From: Propionibacteriales bacterium
GTDB lineage: Bacteria > Actinomycetota > Actinomycetes > Propionibacteriales > Propionibacteriaceae
Assembly (NCBI GenBank): GCA_021286985.1
Contig: JAJTBJ010000008.1
Span: 1-34,562 of the forward strand
DNA: 34,562 nucleotides
Direction of reading: 5' to 3'
The translations under genes were made by a program, and so were the position numbers. The number at the start of each line of letters is the position of its first letter. Position 1 is the first letter of the stretch. This document shows, in pieces, positions 1 to 7,510 of this stretch. The notes beneath the pieces were generated by a model. The model saw nothing but the letters and a program-made list of their open reading frames with translations, had not been told where the DNA came from and searched no databases.

Positions 1-864
1 CAGCAGATCATCGGCACGCTCGTCGCCCGCGGCTACGACCTCTACGTGAGTCCGCAACGGGCCGGCGGCACCGTGGCCGGCGTCGTCACCGATACCCAGG
101 GGACGCCGGTGGGCGGAGCCGTCGTCACCGCCGACACCGGTCAACACACCACCACGGCTGCTGATGGGACCTACACGCTGGTACAGCTCAAGCCCGGGGT
201 GCGCACCCTCACCTTCACCAAAGCCAACTACGCAACCACGACCCAGACGCCAACGATCGACGCCGACCTCCCTGCGACGGCCGACGCCACCATGGCCGGC
301 GTTGCCGGCACGATCAGCGGGACGGTCTCGGCGAGCACCGGAGCTCTGATCAGCGGTGCCACGGTTGCCCTCGACGGCACCCCGATCACCACTACCGCCG
401 CCGATGGCAGCTACACCCTGCCCGCGGGTGCCGGCAGCCACACCGTGACGGTCACCAAGGCCTACTACCTCACCGGCACCGCGACTCCCACCGTGCCCGC
501 AGGCAGCGGGGTCACCGCCAACGTGACCCTGGCCCCGGTCCAACTCACCCAGACCATCACTCGCGCCCCAGCGAAGTCGACCATCACCGTCACGCGGAAG
601 CATGGCAAAGCGACCGTCACGCTCAGCGCCATCTTCGCCGACGCTCGTGGCGCCATCCCCGGCCAGTCGGTGCGGCTGCAGCGCAGCACCAACGGCAAGA
701 CCAAGTGGAAGACCGTGTACACCCGGGTCACCACCACCGCGGGCAAGGCCACCGTGGTGTTCACCACGAAGAAGCGCCAGACGGTCTACTACCGCTGGTA
801 CGCGCCCACCACCGCCGCCGACCTCACCAAGACCAGCACCAAGCAGAAGGTGCGGATCCGCTGA
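1..864 (+). CDS. Secreted/surface protein with carboxypeptidase regulatory-like repeats (C-terminal part)
   Basis: The frame is open from the first base of the window and ends with TGA at 862-864, so only the C-terminal 287 residues are visible and the true start lies upstream. The GTG at 46 is in frame but need not be the start. Two consecutive repeats of about 80 residues resemble carboxypeptidase regulatory-like (CarboxypepD_reg) beta-sandwiches, with the pattern 'GTVAGVVTDTQGTPVGGAVV' then 'ADGTYTL', repeated as 'GTISGTVSAS' and 'ADGSYTLPAG'. A Lys/Thr-rich beta-type domain of about 110 residues follows ('RAPAKSTITVTRKHGKATVT' to 'KQKVRIR'). Such modules usually act as adhesive or spacer domains on secreted enzymes. 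The catalytic part, if any, is outside the window, so the function is unknown. No sorting signal is seen at the C-terminus. Confidence 0.75.
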   Translation, partial: QQIIGTLVARGYDLYVSPQRAGGTVAGVVTDTQGTPVGGAVVTADTGQHTTTAADGTYTLVQLKPGVRTLTFTKANYATTTQTPTIDADLPATADATMAGVAGTISGTVSASTGALISGATVALDGTPITTTAADGSYTLPAGAGSHTVTVTKAYYLTGTATPTVPAGSGVTANVTLAPVQLTQTITRAPAKSTITVTRKHGKATVTLSAIFADARGAIPGQSVRLQRSTNGKTKWKTVYTRVTTTAGKATVVFTTKKRQTVYYRWYAPTTAADLTKTSTKQKVRIR

Positions 865-886
865 AGTGACGCCTCAGGGTCGCCCG

Positions 887-1039
887 GGTTTCGACAAGCT
901 CAACCAGCGGGCGGGTGTGGCCCGAAAAGCTCAACTACGTCAGCCACTGGTTGAGCAGGACACCCGACCCAGCGCTGGTTGAGCAGGACACCCGACCCAG
1001 CGCTGGTTGAGCAGGCCGCGCAGCGGCCGTGTCGAAACC
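887..1039. repeat. REP-like palindromic intergenic repeat cluster, with tandem 28-mer
   Basis: This lies between two convergent genes. One end carries GGTTTCGACAAGCTCAACCA and the other the inverted form, CGCTGGTTGAGC ... GTGTCGAAACC (1001-1039). Inside, a 28-bp unit beginning TGGTTGAGCAGGACACC is perfectly duplicated (948-975 and 976-1003), followed by a partial third copy (1004-1015). The same half-sites recur at 7353-7501, 18085-18240 and, inside a gene, at 25161-25243. I find no coding potential here. The convergent position could allow a terminator-like role. Confidence 0.8.
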
Positions 1040-1055
1040 TCGCGGAGCTACCAGC

Positions 1056-2078
1056 TCAGCCCTTGGTCATCTTCCCCATCTTGACCACCTCGAAGGCGCT
1101 GCCGGGCACCTTCTTCAAGGTGTTGAGCTGGTTGTCGTCCCAGCGAGAATCCGGTGCCCCGGAGAAGAACCAGTTGCCTCCGTTGTCGGCCAGGATCATG
1201 CCGTAGTCCTTCATGGCCTGCAGAATCACCCGCGCCTGCGGCGGGTAGCCGGAGATCTTGAAGCTCTTCTTCAAGCGCACCCGCATGCCCATCGGTGGAC
1301 GGCTCGTGCTGCGGCTGGTGCTGGCGTAATGCCGGGCCGGCGCCACGAAAGCCTTGCGGGTCTTCGACACCGTGAACCGGATGGCGTGGGTGATCTTGCC
1401 CGCGGCCACCTCGTCGTAGCGCACCAGACCGGGCAGGATCGGCAAGCCAGCGGCGTCCGCGCTGGTCCAGTACTTCGGACGGGACTTGTTGGAGTTCAGG
1501 TTGAACAATGCACCGGCCCCGGCCTCCCAACTGCCGTCGGCCTGCGGGTAGGCATTGCCCATCTCGTAGAGCAGCCTGTTGTCGCGATCGACCACGATCA
1601 CGTGGCGGTCGCCGTCGGAGGACGCGCCGCCTTCGATCGGGGCGTCGGCCGGCACCGGGTAAGCCCCCTTGCCTGAACCATTGCCCACGCCATTCGGGTC
1701 ACCGGAGTCGGACTCATCGCCATACCAGATGAAGTCGATCGGAACTTTCGGCTGACTACCGGAGACCACCACGTACGGAATGCCGAACGGGCCACCGTCC
1801 CAGTCCGCGCCGAAGTCGGGGTGCAGCTTGCCGCTGATGCCTTTGATCAGCTTCTTGGAGTTCTTGTCGACCTTGCTCTTGTTGATCTTGGTGTTCCAGG
1901 CGTTGGTCTTCGGGAAGATCTGGATGCCTGCCAGGCTGGGGCTCTGGTAGGCCAGCGCCTGGGCGGTCGCCCGCGGCACCGGTACCGGAGCCGGTAGCGG
2001 CGCCGCAGCGCAGCCTCCCACGAGGGCGAGCACGCCCAGACCAACCATCAACGAACGCAACCCGGTGCCGTAGGTCAT
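1056..2078 (-). CDS. Secreted lipoprotein of a conserved uncharacterised family
   Basis: The protein has 340 residues from the ATG at 2078. It begins with a typical signal peptide and lipobox ('LALVGGCAAAP', Cys near residue 23), so it is probably exported and lipid-anchored. A longer frame from GTG at 2120 is possible, but it would put 14 extra residues before the signal peptide. The hexamer TAGAGT ends 7 nt before the ATG at 2078, which supports a leaderless start there. The mature part contains motifs I recall from unannotated actinobacterial secreted proteins: 'FPKTNAWNTKINKSKVD', 'GIPYVVVSG', 'HVIVVDRDNRLLYE', 'SADAAGLPILPGLVRYDEV' and 'YGMILADNGGNWFFSGAPD'. I know no assigned activity for the family. 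It follows the polysaccharide deacetylase by 48 bp on the same strand, so a role in the cell envelope is plausible but inferred. Confidence 0.8.
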   Translation of the reverse strand: MTYGTGLRSLMVGLGVLALVGGCAAAPLPAPVPVPRATAQALAYQSPSLAGIQIFPKTNAWNTKINKSKVDKNSKKLIKGISGKLHPDFGADWDGGPFGIPYVVVSGSQPKVPIDFIWYGDESDSGDPNGVGNGSGKGAYPVPADAPIEGGASSDGDRHVIVVDRDNRLLYEMGNAYPQADGSWEAGAGALFNLNSNKSRPKYWTSADAAGLPILPGLVRYDEVAAGKITHAIRFTVSKTRKAFVAPARHYASTSRSTSRPPMGMRVRLKKSFKISGYPPQARVILQAMKDYGMILADNGGNWFFSGAPDSRWDDNQLNTLKKVPGSAFEVVKMGKMTKG

Positions 2079-2085
2079 GGATTCG

Positions 2086-2091
2086 ACTCTA
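2086..2091 (-). promoter_or_regulatory. Candidate -10 box of a leaderless promoter
   Basis: TAGAGT on the minus strand, separated by 7 nt from the ATG at 2078. No Shine-Dalgarno sequence precedes that ATG. It fits the leaderless pattern seen at several other genes in the window. Confidence 0.45.
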
Positions 2092-2126
2092 GGGCGCTGC
2101 GGACGATCTGAATAGGCCACCTGCGC

Positions 2127-2915
2127 TCAGCCGTGCAGATACACCTTGCCGGGTTGCGGTGTTCCGATGAGCTCGGGAACCGTCACCAGCACGAACCCCT
2201 TGGCCTGCAGCTTGTCGATGATCGCCGGCACCGCGGCTCGAGTGGACGGCCACACGTCGTGCAGCAACACGATGGAGTTGCGCTTGGTCGCCTTCACCAC
2301 GCGCCTGATCACCACCGCGGTCTTGCGCACCTTCCAGTCCTGCGGGTCGACGTTCCACAGGATCACCGGTGAACCCAGCTTCCCGAGGATGCGGCGAATC
2401 TTCTTGTTCTGCTGACCGAAGGGCGTCCGCACCAGCATCGGCTCCTCGCCGATCGCGGCGGTGATCACCTTCTCGGTACGGACGAACTGCGCCCGGGTCG
2501 CCTTTGCGCTCAATCCGAACAGCATCGGGTGATTCCAGGAGTGATTGCCGACCGCATCCCCCTCAGCGATCATCCGACGGAGCAGCTCCGGATGCTTCCT
2601 CGCCATCACTCCCAGGACGAAGAAGGTCGCCCGGGCGCCGCGTGCCGACAACGCGTCCAGCACGTCGGAGGTGTGCTTCACCGGTCCATCGTCAAAGGTC
2701 AGCGCAACGCATTTGACCTTGGTGCAGTCCACATGTGCCGGAGCGGACGGCGGGGTGGACACCTGTGGCGGCGTCGGGGACGGCAGCGGCGTGGGCCGCG
2801 TCGAAGGAGGGGCCACCGGCCCGGCCGTTGCCGACGTGGGGGCCGGCGCCATCACCTGGACGAGCAACGAGATGACCGTGCCCACGAGCGCCACTAATAC
2901 TGCTGGCCTTCTCAC
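2127..2915 (-). CDS. Secreted polysaccharide deacetylase (NodB homology, CE4 family)
   Basis: This 262-residue protein would remove N-acetyl groups from a surface polysaccharide or peptidoglycan outside the cell. All CE4 motifs are present: TFDDGP (residues 73-78, with the Asp pair), NHSWNHP (124-130, the metal-binding His residues), RTPFG (163-167), DPQDW (190-194) and LLHD (217-220). An N-terminal hydrophobic segment (residues 4-24) and a Pro/Thr/Ser-rich linker (about 33-60) precede the catalytic domain, so it is exported and may stay membrane-tethered. Cys64 and Cys69 could form a small disulphide loop. The GTG start has no Shine-Dalgarno but follows TATGCT by 6 nt, so this gene probably has its own leaderless promoter inside the envelope cluster. 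The exact substrate cannot be read from sequence. Confidence 0.93.
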   Translation of the reverse strand: MRRPAVLVALVGTVISLLVQVMAPAPTSATAGPVAPPSTRPTPLPSPTPPQVSTPPSAPAHVDCTKVKCVALTFDDGPVKHTSDVLDALSARGARATFFVLGVMARKHPELLRRMIAEGDAVGNHSWNHPMLFGLSAKATRAQFVRTEKVITAAIGEEPMLVRTPFGQQNKKIRRILGKLGSPVILWNVDPQDWKVRKTAVVIRRVVKATKRNSIVLLHDVWPSTRAAVPAIIDKLQAKGFVLVTVPELIGTPQPGKVYLHG

Positions 2916-2921
2916 AGGGCG

Positions 2922-2927
2922 AGCATA
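2922..2927 (-). promoter_or_regulatory. Candidate -10 box of the leaderless deacetylase promoter
   Basis: TATGCT on the minus strand, exactly 6 nt before the GTG at 2915. An identical hexamer at the same distance precedes the mshA-like gene at 10875. Confidence 0.5.
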
Positions 2928-2960
2928 GGTCCGTCAACCGAATTGCCGATGAACGGGCGC

Positions 2961-3692
2961 TCAACTCTGCGTCGGCGCCGGTGTGGGAACCGGTATCGGG
3001 CTGGGCTCGACCGATGCAGAGGGTGCGGGCGCCGGCGACTCGCTGGGCACCGGCGCGGTCTCGGTCGCCGAAGGGACCGGATCGGGCGTCGGGGTGGTCG
3101 TCGGTGCCGCAGCGGTGCTCGCCGACGGCACGGGGCGGGGCCGGCCGACCTGGCCGACAGTGGTGCCCTGCGAACCGTCCAGCGAATGTCCGGTGGTGAG
3201 TTCGATCACGGTGATGGCCACCGCGGCGATGGCGAAGATCGCCGCGGCGGTGACCCCCATCCGCACCAGCAACCGCCGACGCTGCGATGACGGGGCCGGC
3301 GGAGCGACGGTGACCTTGACCTGGTCTGCGTCGGGCGCTTCTGGCATGCCTTCCGCGGTGGCGGCAGTCTCCGCATCACTGGGTTGCACGACGCTCACCC
3401 GGTCGTAACCACGCTTGATCGCTGCCGTCACCGTCCGGTGCGTTCGGTCGATGCCGGCGCTGTAGAGCGTGCCGGCGACACCGCCGATCACACTGGCCAC
3501 CGACGCCCCGATCACGGTCCCAGCGACGCCCAGCGTGCTGCCCAAGGCCGCGGCGGTGGCCGCTGCCAGCGCCCCGCCGAGGATCTGCGGAACCGAGAAC
3601 GTCACCTTCAATGGTTCACGAATGGGCGAAGCCGACTCCTCGGCTTCGGTGGTGGCGGTCGGTCGGGTACGGTCTTCGGTCACGCTGAACAT
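2961..3692 (-). CDS. Membrane protein with Pro/Thr/Ser-rich C-terminal tail, unknown function
   Basis: I do not recognise this 243-residue protein. A polar N-terminus of about 30 residues is followed by a Gly/Ala-rich segment ('GGALAAATAAALGSTLGVAG' onward, about residues 40-75) that could form one or two membrane helices or a helical hairpin. A charged middle part follows ('HRTVTAAIKRGYDRVSVV'). A clear transmembrane helix lies near residues 145-165 ('MGVTAAAIFAIAAVAITVIE'), and then a low-complexity tail rich in Pro, Thr, Ser and Ala that is probably extracellular. The start is uncertain: GTG at 3695 and ATG at 3692 are adjacent, and AAGGAG lies only 2 nt before the ATG. The gene begins 30 bp after the glycosyltransferase stop, so the two are probably co-transcribed. 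Confidence 0.75.
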   Translation of the reverse strand: MFSVTEDRTRPTATTEAEESASPIREPLKVTFSVPQILGGALAAATAAALGSTLGVAGTVIGASVASVIGGVAGTLYSAGIDRTHRTVTAAIKRGYDRVSVVQPSDAETAATAEGMPEAPDADQVKVTVAPPAPSSQRRRLLVRMGVTAAAIFAIAAVAITVIELTTGHSLDGSQGTTVGQVGRPRPVPSASTAAAPTTTPTPDPVPSATETAPVPSESPAPAPSASVEPSPIPVPTPAPTQS

Positions 3693-3722
3693 CACTCCTT
3701 GATCAGCATTCCAGAGTAGTCG

Positions 3723-4877
3723 CTAGGTTCGACGGCGTCGGATGCCCAGCTGATCGGCGATCACCCGGGCCACGTCGCGGGCGGCCTGAGGCTGCGCGGA
3801 CGCCGCACTCGCCGCAGCCGCCTGAGCCCGTTGATTCGGGTCCTCGACCCACGACCGGACGGCGGCCACCGCCGCACGCGGACGCGGCGCCCACACGCCC
3901 GCGCCACGACGCAGGACGTGAGCGACATTGCCGTCCTGGTGTCCCCGGATGCTGGTGAAGAGGACCATCGGCAGGCCCGAGACGAAGGCCTCGGTAATCG
4001 CTGCGGCACCGGCCTTGGTGACGAAGATGTCCGCCGCTGCCATGAAGGCCGACCAGTCATCGACGAAACCGTGGACGTGCGTGGGCGTGCGCCAGGCACG
4101 CTGGGACAGCTCTGCAACCAGTTCGGCATTGCGACCGCACATGATCACCAGCGTCACCGGCAGTTCGGCCCCGTCGATCGCCTTGGCCAGCTTCTTGATC
4201 GGCCCGATGCCGTCGGCCCCACACGACAGCAGGACGACCGGGCGATCGGCGTCCCACCCGTGCGCCGCGCGCCAGGCGTCCCGGTCGGGACCAGGCTCGG
4301 TGAAGTCGGCCCGTACCGGCAGCCCGACCACTCGCAGATTGCCGGTCGGGATCCCGCACCGGGTCGCGGTCTTGGCCGCCTGCGGTGTCGGCACCACCAC
4401 CAGGTCGGCCCGCCGGTCGAACCAGAAGGCGTGAGGGGAGACCAGGTCGGTCACCACCGTGAGGTAAGGCCGTGGCGCCCGGCGCATCGCCCGCATCACG
4501 GTCTGGTTGACCAGCGGATGCATCGAGACGATCAGGTCGGCCGGATGATCGGCCAGCAACCGCTTCATCGCCCGGCGCACATAGGGATAGGTCGCCGCCG
4601 AGAACGCTCGCGCTCGGGCGGTGCCGTCGCTGGCGCGATAGGGCAGGGGCAGCGCCCTCGGCAGCCGGGCCTTCGGCCGGAGCAGTTCCGGCGCGTAGGC
4701 CAGCGGACGAGGACAGTACTCGCCGAAGAAGTCGACCATCTGGGAGTCGAACGTGCCCGGGAACTCCCGGCCAAGCGCCTCGATCACCGCCTCGGCGGGA
4801 GCGCGATGCCCTCCGGCGGTGTCGGAGAACAGGAACAGCACCTGCTTCTTCCGACCCGCCGCAGCAGCGCGGCTCAC
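3723..4877 (-). CDS. MGDG synthase-like / GT28-type glycosyltransferase
   Basis: The 384-residue protein resembles the group that includes plant monogalactosyldiacylglycerol synthase, bacterial processive diacylglycerol glucosyltransferases and MurG. Visible signs are the N-terminal 'LFLFSDTAGGHRAPAEAVIE' (the GGH loop of the acceptor-binding domain), 'DLIVSMHPLVNQ', 'VVTDLVSPHAFWF' and 'NLRVVGLPVRADF' linking the two Rossmann-like domains. The C-terminal donor-binding part has 'VDDWSAFMAAADIFVTKAGA' and 'TEAFVSGLPMVLF'. It probably transfers a sugar from a nucleotide donor to a lipid at the cytoplasmic face of the membrane; donor and acceptor are not determinable here. It starts with GTG, 30 bp after the DUF3048 gene and before the membrane-protein gene, in an envelope gene cluster. 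Confidence 0.85.
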   Translation of the reverse strand: MSRAAAAGRKKQVLFLFSDTAGGHRAPAEAVIEALGREFPGTFDSQMVDFFGEYCPRPLAYAPELLRPKARLPRALPLPYRASDGTARARAFSAATYPYVRRAMKRLLADHPADLIVSMHPLVNQTVMRAMRRAPRPYLTVVTDLVSPHAFWFDRRADLVVVPTPQAAKTATRCGIPTGNLRVVGLPVRADFTEPGPDRDAWRAAHGWDADRPVVLLSCGADGIGPIKKLAKAIDGAELPVTLVIMCGRNAELVAELSQRAWRTPTHVHGFVDDWSAFMAAADIFVTKAGAAAITEAFVSGLPMVLFTSIRGHQDGNVAHVLRRGAGVWAPRPRAAVAAVRSWVEDPNQRAQAAAASAASAQPQAARDVARVIADQLGIRRRRT

Positions 4878-4907
4878 CGCCGGTACTTAGGCAGAAGGAT
4901 CACCCGA

Positions 4908-6092
4908 TCAGGCGAAGGCCACCTTGGAGCTGGCACCGGGCAGCTCGACGAAGGTCCGCCCCGGCGCCATCTTCAGCGGAGTGCCGTCGTCGAGGGTGAA
5001 CACCCACGGATCATTGATCTCGGCCTTGGTCCAGGTGCCAGTGACGTACTTGCCGCCGTGGGCGTAGAAGAACTTCCCGGTGCCATTGATCACGTGGTAG
5101 ACCGGCTCGGGATGCGAGCCGCCGCCCTCGGTGATCTTGCCGGTGGAGGAGTTGATCCGTCCGTAGGTGATCGGCGCCAGGATCACCATGATGTTCTCGG
5201 TGGTCACCTGCTTGCCGTCACCCAACTTGTGCGGGCCCCACGGCATGTACCGCTTGTAGCTCTGCGTGGCCTCGTCCCACTTGTAGGACATCGTCCAGTT
5301 CATCTTCTTCGCCCACGGCACCTTCACCGAGGCGGCCGGCTGGCCATTGACCGTGCTGGCCTCGGCCTCATCGGCCCAGGGGAAGTAGTTGATCTGGGGG
5401 CCGCCGGTGAACTTCTTGGCCAAGGTGGCCAGCTTGGCCGGGCGGCAGAACACCGCCTTGTCGCGACGAACGCCGGTGTAGTTGTACACGAACTTGCCGT
5501 TGATGTCGTAGGCGATGTACTTGCCACCAAAGGCGGCCTTGGCCGTCATGAAGTCGATCGGGGTGAAGAAGTTGGAGAAGGCCTTCATGTACTTCAGCAC
5601 CCACCCGGTGCCGCCGGTGCTGCCGATGATGCCGGTGATCGGCGCCATCAGCGCCGCGTCGACCGGGCGCATCGAACGCACCGCCTGCACGGCCTCGGCG
5701 TACTTGCTGTGGAACACCGGCATCAACCGGGTGCCTGCCTCGCCCGACGGCAGCGAGGAGTAGCCGTCGTTCTCGACAAAGACGATGTCAGCGTCATTGA
5801 TGCCCTGCTGCACGTACATGCCGTTGTGAATGTGTTCGCGCTTGTTGTCCGGCACCTTCACCGCGACCGCAACGTGCTGGGGATCGTCGCCGGCCGCCAG
5901 CGGCACACCGGTCAGTGGCCAGCGCGGAATCTGCGGCGTCGCAGAGCTGGGGACACCGCTTGACGCCGGGCCCGGGGGAACCGTCCCAGCCGGCGCCTGC
6001 GCGGCACATCCGGCGAGCGCGCCGCCGGAGACCGCCACACCAGCGATACCCAGGGATCCCAAGAGCACGGTACGTCGACTCACAGGCTGCAT
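4908..6092 (-). CDS. DUF3048 (YerB-like) lipoprotein
   Basis: The protein has 394 residues from the ATG at 6092. That start is preferred because GGAGGA (6098-6103) lies 5 nt upstream and because it places a signal sequence at the N-terminus. The frame stays open further upstream, to 6248, without a comparable ribosome site. The N-terminus 'MQPVSRRTVLLGS' has an Arg pair before the hydrophobic segment, and a lipobox 'ALAGC' puts the lipidated Cys at residue 29, suggesting a Tat- or Sec-exported lipoprotein. The mature part matches the DUF3048/YerB family: 'PQHVAVAVKVPDNKREH', 'QQGINDADIVFVE', 'TRLMPVFHSKYAE', and the C-terminal domain 'ITYGRINSSTGKI' to 'DDGTPLKMAPGRTFVELPG'. The molecular function of the family is not known to me. 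It is first in a minus-strand series of envelope genes and divergent from a TetR gene. Confidence 0.88.
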   Translation of the reverse strand: MQPVSRRTVLLGSLGIAGVAVSGGALAGCAAQAPAGTVPPGPASSGVPSSATPQIPRWPLTGVPLAAGDDPQHVAVAVKVPDNKREHIHNGMYVQQGINDADIVFVENDGYSSLPSGEAGTRLMPVFHSKYAEAVQAVRSMRPVDAALMAPITGIIGSTGGTGWVLKYMKAFSNFFTPIDFMTAKAAFGGKYIAYDINGKFVYNYTGVRRDKAVFCRPAKLATLAKKFTGGPQINYFPWADEAEASTVNGQPAASVKVPWAKKMNWTMSYKWDEATQSYKRYMPWGPHKLGDGKQVTTENIMVILAPITYGRINSSTGKITEGGGSHPEPVYHVINGTGKFFYAHGGKYVTGTWTKAEINDPWVFTLDDGTPLKMAPGRTFVELPGASSKVAFA

Positions 6093-6145
6093 TCGTATCC
6101 TCCACATGACTACCGGGTCGATCAGGGGCGACCAATCCGGGTGCC

Positions 6146-6174
6146 ATCCTAGGTGGCCTCCAAGAACCCGGAGG
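6146..6174 (-). promoter_or_regulatory. Candidate -10 box and inverted repeat upstream of the DUF3048 gene
   Basis: In the 208 bp between the DUF3048 gene and the TetR gene, the minus strand carries TAGGAT (6146-6151), a plausible -10 about 55 bp before the start. Next to it, CCTCC-N8-GGAGG (6157-6174) forms a short inverted repeat. Its position upstream of the -10 suits an operator for the divergent TetR regulator, but the arms are short and no second copy is seen. Confidence 0.3.
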
Positions 6175-6300
6175 ACGGTTTCAGGGCGCGTCGGCGTGAA
6201 ATCACCTGACAATCCACCCGATGCCCAATACGATCCGTGGGTCACCACCGCACCCCTGAGGGTCGTGACACAATAGCTGTGGCAGTGACGCGGAGGTGTA

Positions 6301-6996
6301 ATGACTAGTCGAGCCCAACGACGCGAAGTGACTCAGCGCGCGATCTTGGACGCGAGCCTGCGGCTTCTGGCCGACGGAGGACAAGAGGCGCTCACGGTGC
6401 GCGGCTTGGCCAGAGAGCTCAATTTGGTGCCTTCGGCGCTCTACCGTTACGTCACCAATCGTGCCGATCTGCTGAACATCCTCTTCGAGCACGTCTACAA
6501 CGACTATGCCGATGCCGTGCAAGCTGCCCACGATGCCGTCCCGCGAGAGGACATCCGCGGTCGTTGGCGTGCGGCCGCTTTCGCGCAGCGCGATTGGGGC
6601 CTGGAGCACCCGCACGAGTGGACGTTGATCAACGGCACGCCGCCGCGCGACTACAGCGGTCCCACCACCGGCCCGATCCCGGCCGCGAGCCGCGTGCACG
6701 TCATGCTCGCCCGACTCGGCGCCGATGTGGAGGCGGCGGGGTACCGTCCGCGGGTCACGGCCGACGACTACGGCACCGACCTCGAGGGCCTGCGTCAGTT
6801 CGCGATCGCCGCCGGTGCCGACGTCCGTCCGGAGACCCTGGTCGCCGGCGTCGCCGCGTGGCACATGATCACCGGCATCCTGCGGGTCGAGTTCTTCCGG
6901 GCCTACGCCTACGACATCGTCGATCCGGCCGCCTACTTCGCCCTGATCGAAGCCGCCAGCGAGAAGCTGCTCTTCGGCGACGGTCCCGTCGCCTGA
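6301..6996 (+). CDS. TetR/AcrR-family transcriptional regulator
   Basis: The 231-residue protein has an N-terminal helix-turn-helix of TetR type: 'ILDASLRLLADGGQEALTVR' and 'LARELNLVPSALYRYVTNRA' (residues about 15-55). Its C-terminal ligand-binding half, with 'AAWHMITGILRVEFF' (about residues 188-202), resembles the WHG/TetR_C_33 type. The start is supported by GGAGGT 4-5 nt before the ATG. It stands divergent from the envelope cluster that begins at 6092, the usual layout for a TetR repressor and its target, but its ligand and target are inferred. It ends only 7 bp from the convergent Dabb gene. Confidence 0.93.
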   Translation: MTSRAQRREVTQRAILDASLRLLADGGQEALTVRGLARELNLVPSALYRYVTNRADLLNILFEHVYNDYADAVQAAHDAVPREDIRGRWRAAAFAQRDWGLEHPHEWTLINGTPPRDYSGPTTGPIPAASRVHVMLARLGADVEAAGYRPRVTADDYGTDLEGLRQFAIAAGADVRPETLVAGVAAWHMITGILRVEFFRAYAYDIVDPAAYFALIEAASEKLLFGDGPVA

Positions 6997-7003
6997 GTCC
7001 TGC

Positions 7004-7306
7004 TCAGACCTCGTAATCGACGCAGACGCGCTCGGTGCGCACCTGGCCGATGAGCTGACCCACAGCGACGTGATCGGGGTGCGTGGCGTAGGCCTGCAGC
7101 GCAGCGACCGACTCGAACTCGCTGTACAGCACCAGGTCGTAGCTGTGCTCGAAACCGTCGACCGGAATCACCGGCTCGAACGCGAGCATGCCCGGCACCA
7201 GTCCGTCCAGGGCCAGGAGTTGCTCGCGGACCCGCACCAGATTGGTCGCCTTGTCCGCACCGGCCGCCTCGTCGGCGAACTTCCACATCACGATGTGCTT
7301 GATCAC
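7004..7306 (-). CDS. Stress-responsive A/B-barrel (Dabb) domain protein
   Basis: From the GTG at 7306 the product has 100 residues and consists of one dimeric alpha/beta-barrel (Dabb) domain: 'IKHIVMWKF' at the N-terminus, 'VPGMLAFEPVIPVDGFEHSY' and 'DLVLYSEFESVAALQAYATH' followed by 'PDHVAV' and a terminal 'VCVDYEV' strand. The domain occurs in small dimeric proteins, many of unknown substrate. The frame is open upstream, but those codons lie in the REP-like repeat cluster and do not match the family. TAGGCT ends 7 nt before the GTG, which supports this start. It lies 204 bp downstream of fprA on the same strand and appears to have its own promoter. Confidence 0.88.
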   Translation of the reverse strand: MIKHIVMWKFADEAAGADKATNLVRVREQLLALDGLVPGMLAFEPVIPVDGFEHSYDLVLYSEFESVAALQAYATHPDHVAVGQLIGQVRTERVCVDYEV

Positions 7307-7313
7307 GGCGCTC

Positions 7314-7319
7314 AGCCTA
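7314..7319 (-). promoter_or_regulatory. Candidate -10 box of a leaderless promoter (Dabb gene)
   Basis: TAGGCT on the minus strand, 7 nt before the GTG at 7306. No Shine-Dalgarno sequence is present. The same hexamer precedes vapB by 6 nt. Confidence 0.45.
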
Positions 7320-7352
7320 GAGCCGCCGACAGGGACGTCCGCGCCACCGAGC

Positions 7353-7501
7353 GGTTTCGACACGGCTCTACCCAAGGGTTTCGACACGGCCGCTGGCGCG
7401 GCCTGCTCAACCAACTTCGAACCCACTGCCGGTTGAGCAGCGAGCCAGCCACCACACCCACCGCTGGTTGAGCAGCGAGCCGAAGGCGAGCGTGTCGAAA
7501 C
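7353..7501. repeat. REP-like palindromic intergenic repeat cluster
   Basis: GGTTTCGACACGGC occurs at 7353 and again about 25 bp on, followed by CCGCTGGCGCGGCC and TGCTCAACCA. The inverted half-sites CGGTTGAGCAGCGAGCC and CGCTGGTTGAGCAGCG ... GTGTCGAAACC close the cluster at 7501. It fills most of the 204 bp between fprA (ends 7511) and the Dabb gene. It could fold into long imperfect hairpins. Confidence 0.8.
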
Positions 7502-7510
7502 CAACCTCGG

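Noticed and set aside
948..1015. Possible CRISPR-like array because of repeated 28-bp units
   Set aside because: The units are directly adjacent with no unique spacers, and no cas gene is present.
3831..5963. Long plus-strand open frame (about 710 codons) opposite the glycosyltransferase and DUF3048 genes
   Set aside because: Its product is rich in Arg, His, Gly and Pro with no domain, while the minus strand encodes recognisable families. It is a shadow frame typical of high-GC DNA.
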